Virus record (IMG/VR): IMGVR_UViG_3300044302_004114
Location: 1-52,452 of that record
Strand: one strand, 5' to 3'
Length of the DNA: 52,452 nucleotides
Source of the DNA: a virus
Positions 1 through 6,828 of the stretch are shown here, piece after piece. A program made the position numbers and the translations under genes. Below the pieces are notes generated by a model. That model was not told the origin of the DNA. It did not search any database and saw only the letters and a list, made by a program, of their open reading frames with translations. The first letter of the stretch is position 1. Each line of letters opens with the position of its first letter.

Positions 1-146
1 TAGAACTGTGGAAGGTGCTCGCAGTCGCCAATGCCGTCATCAACAAAAAGGATTTTTTCTGGGCTTACAGTTTGGGACAACAGGCTCTCAATACAATGGG
101 AGGCAAGGTGTCCATATTGGTACGACGCTACAACTATTGTTAGCAT
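1..146 (-). CDS. Family 2 glycosyltransferase, N-terminal fragment
   Basis: The reading frame starts at an ATG (146-144) and runs off the left edge of the window after 48 codons. It begins with MLTIVVASYQYG, and about 25 residues later has KILFVDDG. This is the usual opening of a GT-A family 2 glycosyltransferase: a first beta strand followed by the nucleotide-sugar-binding Asp region. The start overlaps the stop of the upstream oxygenase gene as TAATG, so the two are translationally coupled in one minus-strand operon. Neither the sugar donor nor the acceptor can be told from this fragment. The family call is an inference from a short but typical N-terminus. Confidence 0.7.
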   Translation of the reverse strand, partial: MLTIVVASYQYGHLASHCIESLLSQTVSPEKILFVDDGIGDCEHLPQF

Positions 147-877
147 TACGGTATCTTTTCTGGATTTATCTCGTGAACTACCTTGCCGTTTTTAAGGTAG
201 TCTGGATATGAACTTACGCTGTCCGCTTTGCAAAATCCATTCATGTAGGTCATTCTGGACAAGTTTGAAGTATTTGCTTCGCTTCCGTGTACGATCATTA
301 CGGACCATACCATTACATCGCCTTTTAGCGCTATGTACTTGGTTCCTGATAGTCCTGATCGGGTGAAATTCCGTAAATCCCTAGGGGCTTCAAAACTTGG
401 CCAATCATGTGAGCCTTCGATAAACTCTACAGCACCATTATCTTCTGTAATGTCGTCTATTGCTATAATGGTTTGAAGGTAATCAGTTGAAACTGCTTCA
501 GTAAATAAATCACTTTCACGGAAAATGTCATCTCTGTGCCAAGCAAATGTGTCTAGATCGTTGGGTTCTCTAAAGTAGACTTGGTTGTTTATTTGACGAA
601 CATTGTCACCTAGAAATGTGCTAACTATATCAACCATTCTTGGGTCTGTTCTAACTTTATTTAGGTAAAAGTTTGCTAATGCGGGAAAGAATATCAGCGA
701 CTTCTTGTTGTATGCTTGTTCGCTTGGTACATGAGGGTACCTTGCTTTTGTAATTTGTTCATCTGTTACCGAGTATGCTTCAACCTTCATTCTGTCACAC
801 TCTTCTTCTGTGAAAACTGCTGGAAGCACAGCAACGCCTTTTTTAAGGTAAACTTCTTTGGCGGACGCTAGGGACAT
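146..877 (-). CDS. Phytanoyl-CoA dioxygenase (PhyH)-like Fe(II)/2-oxoglutarate oxygenase
   Basis: The product is a 243-residue cupin-type oxygenase. The metal triad is visible as H114-R-D116 in FAWHRDD and H197 in MIVHGSE, and R208 (LSRMTY) is a likely 2-oxoglutarate ligand. Family members hydroxylate small molecules or sugar/lipid substrates with Fe(II), oxygen and 2-oxoglutarate. The ATG at 877 is preferred over an upstream TTG at 892 because it sits two bases after the stop of the preceding deacetylase gene. Its neighbours are a methyltransferase, a deacetylase and a glycosyltransferase, so a glycan or nucleotide-sugar substrate is plausible but not shown. A second PhyH protein lies at 8425-9330. 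Confidence 0.85.
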   Translation of the reverse strand: MSLASAKEVYLKKGVAVLPAVFTEEECDRMKVEAYSVTDEQITKARYPHVPSEQAYNKKSLIFFPALANFYLNKVRTDPRMVDIVSTFLGDNVRQINNQVYFREPNDLDTFAWHRDDIFRESDLFTEAVSTDYLQTIIAIDDITEDNGAVEFIEGSHDWPSFEAPRDLRNFTRSGLSGTKYIALKGDVMVWSVMIVHGSEANTSNLSRMTYMNGFCKADSVSSYPDYLKNGKVVHEINPEKIP

Positions 878-879
878 GG

Positions 880-1404
880 TTACGGTATCCAATCAACGTA
901 GTCGCTAAAAATTTTGTACTGTGAATCAGGGGCGTCCCCTGCTAAGACTCCTTGCGTGACAGAGTATGCTTTTTCATAGCCTGCTTGCTTCACCAACTCA
1001 ACAACCCTGTTGTCATACTCCCCATGTGGGTATCGTAAGTACTTGGTGGGAAAAGGAGAAGTTATTTCTTGTATCACTTCCTTGTCGCTTAGGTAGCGAA
1101 GATTTCGGTGTGACCACGTGTGCCACCCCAATTCAAAGTCGTACTTGTCACACATTTCTTTTACTTGCGATAAAGTGCAGTAGTATTCCAATTTAGGAAC
1201 GTTCATGAGGTCGAAGGCGTTTCCTAGCCCCATGTAGTCTCCCATGACAAACATTATTCCTGATTTACCTTCGAGAACATCTTGGTTCTCATATACATTG
1301 AGGTAAACTCCATCAAACCCAATAGGCTCATCACAAGCAAGTATTTGTTCTCGTGTGTGGTAGTTTGAATGCTTTTCTGTTCCGATGTTGTGTGCTAGTC
1401 TCAT
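880..1404 (-). CDS. NodB-like polysaccharide deacetylase (carbohydrate esterase 4 family), divergent
   Basis: The product has 174 residues. The HxxxH zinc motif is visible as H95 and H99 in GWHTWSHRNL, and the RxPxGxY motif as R124, P126, G128 and Y130 in LRYPHGEYD. The usual N-terminal TFDDG motif with the catalytic base is reduced to GFDG (29-32), and the protein is short for the family, so activity is uncertain. The family removes N- or O-acetyl groups from polysaccharides. The ATG at 1404 is chosen because it overlaps the methyltransferase stop as ATGA; an ATG at 1419 is possible. It belongs to the minus-strand operon with a methyltransferase, an oxygenase and a glycosyltransferase. Confidence 0.78.
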   Translation of the reverse strand: MRLAHNIGTEKHSNYHTREQILACDEPIGFDGVYLNVYENQDVLEGKSGIMFVMGDYMGLGNAFDLMNVPKLEYYCTLSQVKEMCDKYDFELGWHTWSHRNLRYLSDKEVIQEITSPFPTKYLRYPHGEYDNRVVELVKQAGYEKAYSVTQGVLAGDAPDSQYKIFSDYVDWIP

Positions 1405-1925
1405 TGTAACCAACTCCACTTAACTTCATGGGTGAACTCGTAGACATCTACTACATGTGTGTACTCTCTGTAGGGAAACTCGAAGTGCCTGATTTTTGTT
1501 CCAAAGTCATAAGGCAGTAGCCAATCTTTTATTCCACCAACAAATACGAGGGTACCGATATCTACTGATGCAGCATTCACAAGCGTTTCCGCTATTTCAG
1601 TGTGATTATACTGTGTGTAAAGTGTTCCAGTCGTCATGACTAGATCGTACTTGCCTTGAGGGGCGGAGACTCTTTCTACGATTTCAGGGAACCTGTCTGA
1701 CGCAAGATCGCTGTACTCTATTGCATGCTTTTCATTTGCTGGAACAGCCTGAGTTATCCAACCCTCGCCTGCACCAACGTCCAAGAGCCGGCCAAAGGTT
1801 GGACCTAGATCTTCAAGAACCGTTAGGTAAAACTTCTTTCTGTACGCATCGTCTGGGTCTTTTCGGTACTTCCACGGGTCAATATCATGATACCACTCCT
1901 CCAGTTCGCTCTTACTCTGCACCAT
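1401..1925 (-). CDS. Class I SAM-dependent methyltransferase
   Basis: The product has about 174 residues. The N-terminus has an EEWYHDIDPWKYR segment like that of NodS-type small-molecule methyltransferases. Motif I follows as RLLDVGAGEGW, the glycine-rich S-adenosylmethionine loop, and later YDLVMTTGTLYT matches the motif IV region. The enzyme should methylate a small molecule or sugar; the substrate is not readable. An ATG at 1955 would add ten residues; 1925 is preferred because it limits overlap with the upstream gene to 14 bases. It ends in an ATGA overlap with the deacetylase gene, so the two are probably co-translated. Confidence 0.82.
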   Translation of the reverse strand: MVQSKSELEEWYHDIDPWKYRKDPDDAYRKKFYLTVLEDLGPTFGRLLDVGAGEGWITQAVPANEKHAIEYSDLASDRFPEIVERVSAPQGKYDLVMTTGTLYTQYNHTEIAETLVNAASVDIGTLVFVGGIKDWLLPYDFGTKIRHFEFPYREYTHVVDVYEFTHEVKWSWLQ

Positions 1926-2118
1926 CTTCTCGCTCTTTCTTTTTGCTGAACTCATAGACTTCGCTGGATTCTGGCACGGAAACTTTAATCTGTTTCACAG
2001 ACCATTCTGAGGGGGCGTATTCAGAGATAAAGTCTACCCCTGTGTGAAGGGCCTCTGTTCCGCAGTCCTCTTCTACAGTAATTTCGTAAGTTAATCGAAC
2101 TAAGTACTCTTTCTTCAT
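1912..2118 (-). CDS. Small hypothetical protein (68 aa)
   Basis: This is a short acidic protein beginning MKKEYLVRLTYEITVEEDCG and ending in a charged KKKEREDGAE tail. The N-terminal half looks like alternating beta strands. I do not recognise it. Its ATG overlaps the stop of a minus-strand reading frame at 2115 as ATGA, and its 3' end overlaps the methyltransferase start, so it sits inside the minus-strand operon. No strong ribosome binding site is visible, which fits translational coupling. The reading frame is clear; its function is unknown. Confidence 0.6.
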   Translation of the reverse strand: MKKEYLVRLTYEITVEEDCGTEALHTGVDFISEYAPSEWSVKQIKVSVPESSEVYEFSKKKEREDGAE

Positions 2119-2521
2119 AGGGTTATTCTACTCTCAAGTCTTGTTTTTGGCAAGGCTAACCTACCCTTTCGTGTGGTAGTTGACGCTGCTACACGAGAGG
2201 CACTAGGTAGAACCTGTAGAGGAATGTAAGATCTATTTACTTCTTGGACCCCAAACGCACCTATTTTGTTCAGTGCGCCCACTCTCCCTAGATATGGCTC
2301 TAGTTGCCCGTGTGTCGGAACCGCTTGGGCTATTGCTAGTTCCGAACCTATCCTTCAAGTCCTAATGCTCTCCGTGCAGTGACTGGCACATCGTCAAATG
2401 TGTTATTCCAGTTTATCGTGCGATTCAAATCCTCACTCTTTAGGTAGGCGTGCCCGAATGTCTTTCCTGTCACCAGTTGCGTAACGAGTGTGACCCTCCG
2501 GTCCTTCAGTAAACCTTTATG
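2115..2521 (-). pseudogene. Unresolved minus-strand coding stretch, probably frameshifted
   Basis: Two abutting frames without a good start codon read like protein. The upstream one (2521-2348) contains VTQLVTGKTFGHAYLKSEDL and ends ARRALGLEG. The downstream one (2354-2115) contains LEPYLGRVGALNKIGAFG and ends KTRLESRITL. The second frame's stop overlaps the start of the gene at 2118 as ATGA, as expected for a real operon member. It opens with no ATG, GTG or TTG for about 24 codons. A single indel near 2350, real or from assembly, would join the frames into one product of about 135 residues. I do not recognise the product. Confidence 0.4.
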
Positions 2522-2603
2522 TCATCGAGATATCTCGGCTTCTTTTGTACTCTTCTTCTCCTTCGGTTTGCGTTCTATGGTACAAGGTCATTTGAGCCTT
2601 GTC

Positions 2604-2650
2604 AAGTGGGACCATTTGTGAAAATTTTATGGCAGAAACCTCTTGGGAGA
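2604..2650 (+). repeat. Leader repeat, copy 1
   Basis: This is an imperfect copy of a 45-50 bp block: AAGTGGG, then CCA, then an AT-rich run, then TGGCAGAAACC, ending in GGGAGA. It lies just upstream of a possible 22-codon ORF at 2657. It is most like copy 3 (3022-3070), which aligns along its full length. Confidence 0.55.
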
Positions 2651-2866
2651 TGCAACATGGGAAGGAGCGAAGTGCCATGTAGTTCATGGAGACTGGATGA
2701 TAAATCCACCACCACTGATAAATAATGGTGTAGGCGTCCCAAAACAAGATTGGCGGGGAAGTCATTAAGTATGAAATTATTTTAGGAAAATTACCCCAAA
2801 ACAAAAAATCTGTGGTTGTTCCTTTATGTGCGCAAAAAAGACAATTATTCTCCTCTAGATCCTTAT

Positions 2867-2910
2867 CGGACCAGTACGGAAATATTGTGGCAGAAATAAG
2901 TCTGAGGAGA
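2867..2910 (+). repeat. Leader repeat, copy 2
   Basis: This second copy shares GAAATATTGTGGCAGAA with copy 3 and ends in the ribosome binding site GAGGAGA, which serves the 35-codon ORF at 2916. The 5' part of the block is more diverged than in copies 1 and 3. Confidence 0.55.
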
Positions 2911-2915
2911 TAAAT

Positions 2916-3023
2916 ATGAAAAAATTCTGTAGATATGGCGAAATACGCCCCAAAACGGCACCCTGTTGGGGACTTTATATAGGTAGACGCCCCAATTTAA
3001 AAAACTTCATGGAAAAGATATAA
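2916..3023 (+). CDS. Very small ORF (35 aa) behind leader repeat 2
   Basis: This is an ATG ORF with a strong ribosome binding site (GAGGAGA, six bases upstream). It starts MKKFCRYGEIRP, ends NLKNFMEKI, and contains two cysteines and several basic residues. I do not recognise it. Its interest lies in its position: it directly follows one of three near-identical leader blocks, so it may be an early peptide or a decoy ORF within a regulatory leader. Length alone gives little support. Confidence 0.4.
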   Translation: MKKFCRYGEIRPKTAPCWGLYIGRRPNLKNFMEKI

Positions 3024-3070
3024 GTGGGCACCAAATAGAGAAATATTGTGGCAAGAACCTTAGTAGGAGA
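3022..3070 (+). repeat. Leader repeat, copy 3
   Basis: This third copy runs from AAGTGGG through AAATATTGTGGCAAGAACC to AGGAGA. It overlaps the stop of the preceding 35-codon ORF by two bases. The next ATG downstream encodes only MEPP before a stop, so any product is a four-residue peptide. This suggests that the repeat itself, not the peptide, matters. Confidence 0.55.
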
Positions 3071-3149
3071 AAGAGGTGAGAAAATGGAACCCCCATAGCA
3101 ACTTAAAAACAAAATATTACACACCTAACAAAAGTAGGAAGGAGAAACA

Positions 3150-3329
3150 GTGACTACTTTTATAGACGGCAGACCTGAAACGTGCTTGTTTGACAGAGAT
3201 CTCGAAGATGCACAACCCAGACCTTTGCCTTTAATAGATAACAGAAAAACGGTCCTAGCAGGACCATTAACATGCAGAAAGTTGGTTAACGGAAATGTAT
3301 ACCGCAGAAGATACAAAAATAAAGTTTGA
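3150..3329 (+). CDS. Small hypothetical protein (59 aa), GTG start
   Basis: The ORF starts at GTG, eight bases after a strong AAGGAG site. The protein begins MTTFIDGRPETCLFDRD and ends in a very basic VYRRRYKNKV tail. It overlaps the next gene's start by 35 bases in another frame. I do not recognise it. The ribosome binding site and the position at the head of the plus-strand operon support a real early gene. The basic tail may bind nucleic acid, which is a guess. Confidence 0.55.
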   Translation: MTTFIDGRPETCLFDRDLEDAQPRPLPLIDNRKTVLAGPLTCRKLVNGNVYRRRYKNKV

Positions 3330-3591
3330 CGAAATCATAAGTGAAGAATATGAGTTTGTCACCTTGTTTGATGCTGCGCAACGTTCTGGAGCGAAGTACA
3401 CCGCTACGCTTTGGATGCACAGTGGAGAATCATATTTTATTTGTCATGGTCTTACAACTACTTCTCATCAGGGCGATGTGGAAATCATCGACAAAAACTT
3501 GACGATTGAAGCGGCCCTATTTGTGTTGAGCGAACTCATTCAATCGAATGATTGCCAAGTTGCAAACATGACTAAAGTAAAATTATTTTAA
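3295..3591 (+). CDS. Hypothetical protein (98 aa)
   Basis: This is an acidic 98-residue protein beginning MYTAEDTKIKFDEIISEE. Its middle reads like a small alpha/beta domain (KYTATLWMHSGESYFICHG). There is no signal peptide and no membrane segment. It overlaps the previous small gene by 35 bases and has only a weak ribosome binding site, so translation may depend on the upstream gene. I recognise no family. Confidence 0.6.
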   Translation: MYTAEDTKIKFDEIISEEYEFVTLFDAAQRSGAKYTATLWMHSGESYFICHGLTTTSHQGDVEIIDKNLTIEAALFVLSELIQSNDCQVANMTKVKLF

Positions 3592-3662
3592 TTACATGTC
3601 CGCTTTTCACTACGCTGTGTCCTATATGTAGTGTAAGGCAAATTATTTAAGGAGAAAATGAT

Positions 3663-3728
3663 ATGAGTATTGAGATTAGGGGACCGCCAAAAGTGGGTTG
3701 TCTGCTTGACATTGTGACCCTAAAATAG
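3663..3728 (+). CDS. Leader-peptide-like ORF (21 aa) upstream of whiB
   Basis: The ATG follows AAGGAG by about 11 bases and encodes MSIEIRGPPKVGCLLDIVTL plus a final Lys. It ends 29 bases before the WhiB-like gene. Its 3' end overlaps a TTGACA sequence. It could be a leader peptide or a chance ORF. A hairpin-forming pair (CACTAC and GTAGTG, about 3608-3634) precedes it. Confidence 0.3.
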   Translation: MSIEIRGPPKVGCLLDIVTLK

Positions 3729-3738
3729 AAGGTAGAAT
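3706..3738 (+). promoter_or_regulatory. Possible promoter for whiB
   Basis: TTGACA at 3706 and TAGAAT at 3733 lie 21 bases apart, which is too long for a standard promoter. TTGTGA at 3712, with a 15-base spacer, is an alternative -35. A short leader with AAAGGA follows, then the whiB ATG at 3758. Confidence 0.3.
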
Positions 3739-3757
3739 ACAAGTAGAAAGGACATCA

Positions 3758-3991
3758 ATGAGTGCGCATGCCCCAGAGTGGTTTAAAGAAGCACCATGTG
3801 CTGGACAAGACAGGCTTTTCTTTTCGAGCCACCCAAGGGATAGAAAAGAAGCAGTTTCAATTTGCAACCTAGAGTGTGAGAATACTGAAAAGTGTTTAAG
3901 TTTTGCTTTAGAGTCTGAACTCATACTGGGTGTTTGGGGCGGTAAGACTGGTCCAGAGATTTCCAGAGAGTTGGATAAGATAAATGCCTGA
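3758..3991 (+). CDS. whiB: WhiB-family iron-sulfur transcription regulator
   Basis: The protein has 77 residues. It shows the family order: WFKEAPCAG with the first cysteine, an FF pair, then ICNLECENTEKCLSFAL with three cysteines, then the GVWGG turn and a charged C-terminus. WhiB proteins hold a [4Fe-4S] cluster, bind the sigma-70 factor and occur only in Actinobacteria and their phages, so this gene is strong host evidence. The central cysteines are spaced C-x3-C-x5-C, not the usual C-x2-C-x5-C. It likely redirects host transcription early in infection. The ATG has an AAAGGA site upstream. Confidence 0.9.
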   Translation: MSAHAPEWFKEAPCAGQDRLFFSSHPRDRKEAVSICNLECENTEKCLSFALESELILGVWGGKTGPEISRELDKINA

Positions 3992-4382
3992 CAAGTATGA
4001 AAGTGCTGATTTAGACCCAGACGTATTGGCGGTCTTAAAAGAAGGTCCAGTGACCATCACTTTCATTACCACGACTGCACACGCACTGAATGATCGACCC
4101 TACAGTATTTTAACATGGAGTCCATCTGACATGATGATTGGGATATCAGAAGAGTTTTTTAACGAAGGGTTAGATGAAATGATTGCTGATAAGGTTGCAA
4201 TGTCAATTGAGGCCTTGCAAGACACGTTTAGTCCAGATGAGATTAACGCCATGATAAAAGAAAGTGCGACGACTTATTTGGGCGACTCGCTAAAAGCAAT
4301 AGTTGATAATCTTTTAATCACTCAGAATCCTAGCGTTGCAAACTTTGATGACACACTTGAAAGACTTTTAAAAGAGGATTGA
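3984..4382 (+). CDS. Hypothetical protein (132 aa)
   Basis: This is an acidic, mostly helical protein beginning MPDKYESADLDPDVLAVLKE and ending TLERLLKED. It overlaps the WhiB stop by eight bases, so the two genes are probably co-translated. It has no cysteine-rich motif, membrane segment or family signature that I can name. The -35 element of the next gene's promoter covers its stop codon. Confidence 0.7.
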   Translation: MPDKYESADLDPDVLAVLKEGPVTITFITTTAHALNDRPYSILTWSPSDMMIGISEEFFNEGLDEMIADKVAMSIEALQDTFSPDEINAMIKESATTYLGDSLKAIVDNLLITQNPSVANFDDTLERLLKED

Positions 4383-4407
4383 CTTTTTTCTCTGGGTAGA
4401 GTATAAT
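4379..4407 (+). promoter_or_regulatory. Sigma-70-type promoter (TTGACT, 17 bp, TATAAT)
   Basis: TTGACT at 4379-4384 and TATAAT at 4402-4407 are exactly 17 bases apart. The leader to the ATG at 4439 carries TTGGAGAAAA, so this transcript has a normal leader, unlike the leaderless set elsewhere. It should drive the recombination genes. Confidence 0.8.
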
Positions 4408-4438
4408 TTATATATCTACTATTTACTATTGGAGAAAA

Positions 4439-4951
4439 ATGAATCCTACTAACGATACAAAAGATACTGTTGACACACTTTCAGAATTGCTAAATCTTTT
4501 AGAATCAGACATATACAAATTATCTAAGTCCGAACTAGACGATGATCCTAAAGAGATCTTACAAGTTGCCACTAACCTACACGAAGTAAAAGGTCGAGTT
4601 GGAGCATTGTACAATGAACTTCAATCAATCATCACTGAGGAATATGACTATTTTGCCTCACCAGTTGTGGTTGATGGCGCAACAGTAGAAATAAAGGCTG
4701 GATCTTCACGCAAAAAGTGGGATCACGCTTCAATTTCTGATGATGTTGCACGCAGAATTGTAAATACCAGCGTAAACATTGACACTGGGGAAGTAACAAA
4801 AACCCCACTAGAGATGCTACAAGAGTTTACCCAATACATGGGAGTTTCCTACTGGAAAGTTGGCAAACTAAAAGAACTACACCTTGATGCTGATGAGTAT
4901 TGCGAGGTTAGTCCACCGAAGAAAAACATTGTGATTAGGAGATCCGAATGA
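4439..4951 (+). CDS. Hypothetical protein upstream of the Rad52-like gene (170 aa)
   Basis: The N-terminal 60 residues are helical and acidic (LSELLNLLESDIYKLSKSEL). The C-terminal half is mixed and ends in a basic KKNIVIRRSE. A segment around 75-100 contains VEIKAGSSRKKWDH. It is the first gene behind the 4379 promoter and overlaps the Rad52-like start by four bases (ATGA). The coupling suggests it works with the annealing protein or the nuclease, but I recognise no family. Confidence 0.7.
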   Translation: MNPTNDTKDTVDTLSELLNLLESDIYKLSKSELDDDPKEILQVATNLHEVKGRVGALYNELQSIITEEYDYFASPVVVDGATVEIKAGSSRKKWDHASISDDVARRIVNTSVNIDTGEVTKTPLEMLQEFTQYMGVSYWKVGKLKELHLDADEYCEVSPPKKNIVIRRSE

Positions 4952-5595
4952 ACGTACTAGATGCTCTATCCGAGCCGTTCCCACAAGAGGTAGAACGGCA
5001 ATTAAAAAAAGGCGGAACAAGCCTTACATATATCCCAGTTAGCGAGGTTATCACTCGACTAAACAAGGTTCTTGGAGTGGATATGTGGTCGTATACTATT
5101 GAAAGGTGTGAACGAGATGCTCTTGACCCTGATTATATTGTGGCACATGTTCGACTCACTGCTACTTTTGTACCCACTAATGACGCCCCTACAATTACGA
5201 TTGTCAAAGACGGCGTAGGCGGACAGAAAATTAAAAGAACTCGAAACGGAGACATCTTGGATTTGGGTGATGAAATGAAAGGTGCTGTTTCAGACGCTTT
5301 AAAGAAAGCGGCTCAACACTTTGGAGTTGGTCTTTACTTGGCTAGAACAGAAGAGTCTTTACATTTAGAAGCGCTAGAAGATAGTGCTGATAATCCAATT
5401 TCAGCGGAACACTTCCAAAAATTGCGTGATCTTTTGAATGCTCAAGCCCCACAAGTAATTGAAGATGCTAAAGAGTATTGGTCAGCCATTTCAGATGGTG
5501 CAACGTTTGAGAACGTCAACATAAACCGTGAGAAACTTACTCAAATGTTAGAGTTTGTTAAATCAGCGAGTTCGGCGGATACAAATGCAGGATAG
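4948..5595 (+). CDS. Rad52/Rad22-type single-strand annealing protein
   Basis: The protein has 215 residues. Family features are RLNKVLGVDMWSYTIE near residue 40, a beta-rich section (VRLTATFVPTNDAPTITI), then EMKGAVSDALKKAAQHFGVG, which matches the conserved core helix before LYLAR (about 108-133). Rad52-type phage recombinases bind single-stranded DNA and anneal complementary strands during recombination-dependent replication and end repair. The adjacent Cas4/RecB-like nuclease gene overlaps its 3' end, a standard annealase-nuclease pairing. Confidence 0.88.
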   Translation: MNVLDALSEPFPQEVERQLKKGGTSLTYIPVSEVITRLNKVLGVDMWSYTIERCERDALDPDYIVAHVRLTATFVPTNDAPTITIVKDGVGGQKIKRTRNGDILDLGDEMKGAVSDALKKAAQHFGVGLYLARTEESLHLEALEDSADNPISAEHFQKLRDLLNAQAPQVIEDAKEYWSAISDGATFENVNINREKLTQMLEFVKSASSADTNAG

Positions 5596-6370
5596 TCTTC
5601 CAGTTGGAGACTTACCATACAAGATACCAGCGTACATGTCTCCAAGTTCTATTGGCACGTTTAATCAGTGCCCTATGCGCTATAAGTACGCAAAACTTGA
5701 CAAAATACCGGAGCCTTCAACAGAAGCACAGGTGCTAGGATCGTTCGTCCATGAGGTACTAGAAGACTTATTTAGATTGCCCTCAGAAGAAAGAACAGAG
5801 CCAGCATCTAGGAAACTAGCAAAAGACCTATGGGACAAGAAATGGGCAGATGAGTTTTTTGACTTGAATGAACGGTGTGATGACAACGAGTTTAGATGGA
5901 AAGCATGGTGGTGCATTGAGAACTACTTCTTAATGGAAGATCCAACTTCATTTGATGCTGGTGGCATTGAAGCCAAGATGAATGGAGACATTTTGGGTGT
6001 CCCTATTTATGGGATTATCGATCGCTGGACGCTTGAGAATGACAAGATTGTAATTTCTGATTATAAAACTGGTAAAAAGCCTCGCCCACAGTATGAGTGG
6101 GAAAAGAAGATGCAGATAACAATATACAGCATTCTTCTTGGCAAAGAGTTAGAAAAAGAAATAGAGCGTGCAGAACTGCTTTATCTCAAATCAGGACAGT
6201 TTGCCAAATACGATGTAACTGAAGATCTTGTAGACAAAGTTTCAAATGATGTTAAGTCCACTTGGGACGAGTTGGTAGTTAGTTGTGAGTCCGGTGAGTT
6301 TGAAACTCGCACTGGACCTTTGTGCAACTGGTGTAATTACAAGAGAATTTGTCCGGCTTGGAGGAAGTAA
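5585..6370 (+). CDS. Cas4/RecB-like PD-(D/E)XK nuclease with likely Fe-S cluster
   Basis: The protein has 261 residues. It opens with SPSSIGTFNQCPMRYKY (C29), then GSFVHEVLEDLF around 53-63 (H56), and in the centre DYKTGKKP, the D-x-K catalytic pair with a downstream QITIY helix. The C-terminus has C-x2-C-x5-C (CNWCNYKRICP), which with C29 gives four cysteines as in Cas4/AddB-type iron-sulfur nucleases. It should resect DNA ends for the Rad52-like annealase. The ATG at 5585 is preferred to an upstream TTG at 5555; it overlaps the annealase stop by 11 bases. Confidence 0.88.
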   Translation: MQDSLPVGDLPYKIPAYMSPSSIGTFNQCPMRYKYAKLDKIPEPSTEAQVLGSFVHEVLEDLFRLPSEERTEPASRKLAKDLWDKKWADEFFDLNERCDDNEFRWKAWWCIENYFLMEDPTSFDAGGIEAKMNGDILGVPIYGIIDRWTLENDKIVISDYKTGKKPRPQYEWEKKMQITIYSILLGKELEKEIERAELLYLKSGQFAKYDVTEDLVDKVSNDVKSTWDELVVSCESGEFETRTGPLCNWCNYKRICPAWRK

Positions 6371-6828
6371 TGGGACGTATGAAAGAGTTTGAAATTATGG
6401 TGTCTGAAGACATCAAAGGAAAAGGGTCGCAGGCTGATAAGGACTATTTAAGATTGCCCGAAAATTGGCAGACTTGGAAAGAATCTCTTATTGTGATTAT
6501 TGAGACAGTCTCCGCTAAAATTGAAGATCTTGAAGCAGAGATTCAAAAATTAAGATCAGCGTACCCTGACTTTGACACAGACCCCGCTGCTTCATACGAA
6601 GAAAGCAGGGGAAAGGCAGCCCGCTTTCGATTCCACGCAGAAAAAAGGCTTGCTGAAGTTGACAGACTTATACGCTTAGGGGAAGAGCCTAATGAAGATG
6701 ATAAATTGGTGTACTTTCTTAGAGACGCAATTATCACTCACAAGCGTATCAAAGAGGAGAAAAGTGAGTCTATAACAGATACAGATCAAGCGCTGTGGAA
6801 AACAATTCAAGGCAAATGGAGTTTTTAA
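6370..6828 (+). CDS. Hypothetical coiled-coil protein (152 aa)
   Basis: The start is the ATG at 6370, which overlaps the nuclease stop as TAATG and has GGAGG eight bases upstream. The protein is highly charged and helical. A coiled-coil segment (VSAKIEDLEAEIQKLRSAY) lies around 42-60 and a second long helix (FHAEKRLAEVDRLIRLGEE) around 85-103. It ends with KTIQGKWSF. I recognise no family. Its place in the recombination operon suggests an accessory role. Confidence 0.65.
   Translation: MGRMKEFEIMVSEDIKGKGSQADKDYLRLPENWQTWKESLIVIIETVSAKIEDLEAEIQKLRSAYPDFDTDPAASYEESRGKAARFRFHAEKRLAEVDRLIRLGEEPNEDDKLVYFLRDAIITHKRIKEEKSESITDTDQALWKTIQGKWSF

Larger units (their letters stand above)
2522..2915. 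other. Gene-poor stretch between the minus-strand and plus-strand operons
   Basis: About 390 bases lie between the minus-strand operon and the first convincing plus-strand ORF. The stretch holds two of the three leader repeats, several CCCCAAAAC-like words (around 2737 and 2794) and tiny ORFs. One of these is a 22-codon ORF at 2657-2725 preceded by GGGAGA. A minus-strand tail ending SRDISMT (stop near 2517) may be another piece of the degraded reading frame downstream of it. I see no tRNA and no clear sigma-70 promoter here. Promoters for both operons would be expected in this area. Confidence 0.4.

Noticed and set aside
2415-2440. GATTCAAATCC as a tRNA T-arm
   Set aside because: No matching acceptor, D-arm or anticodon stem could be drawn around it.
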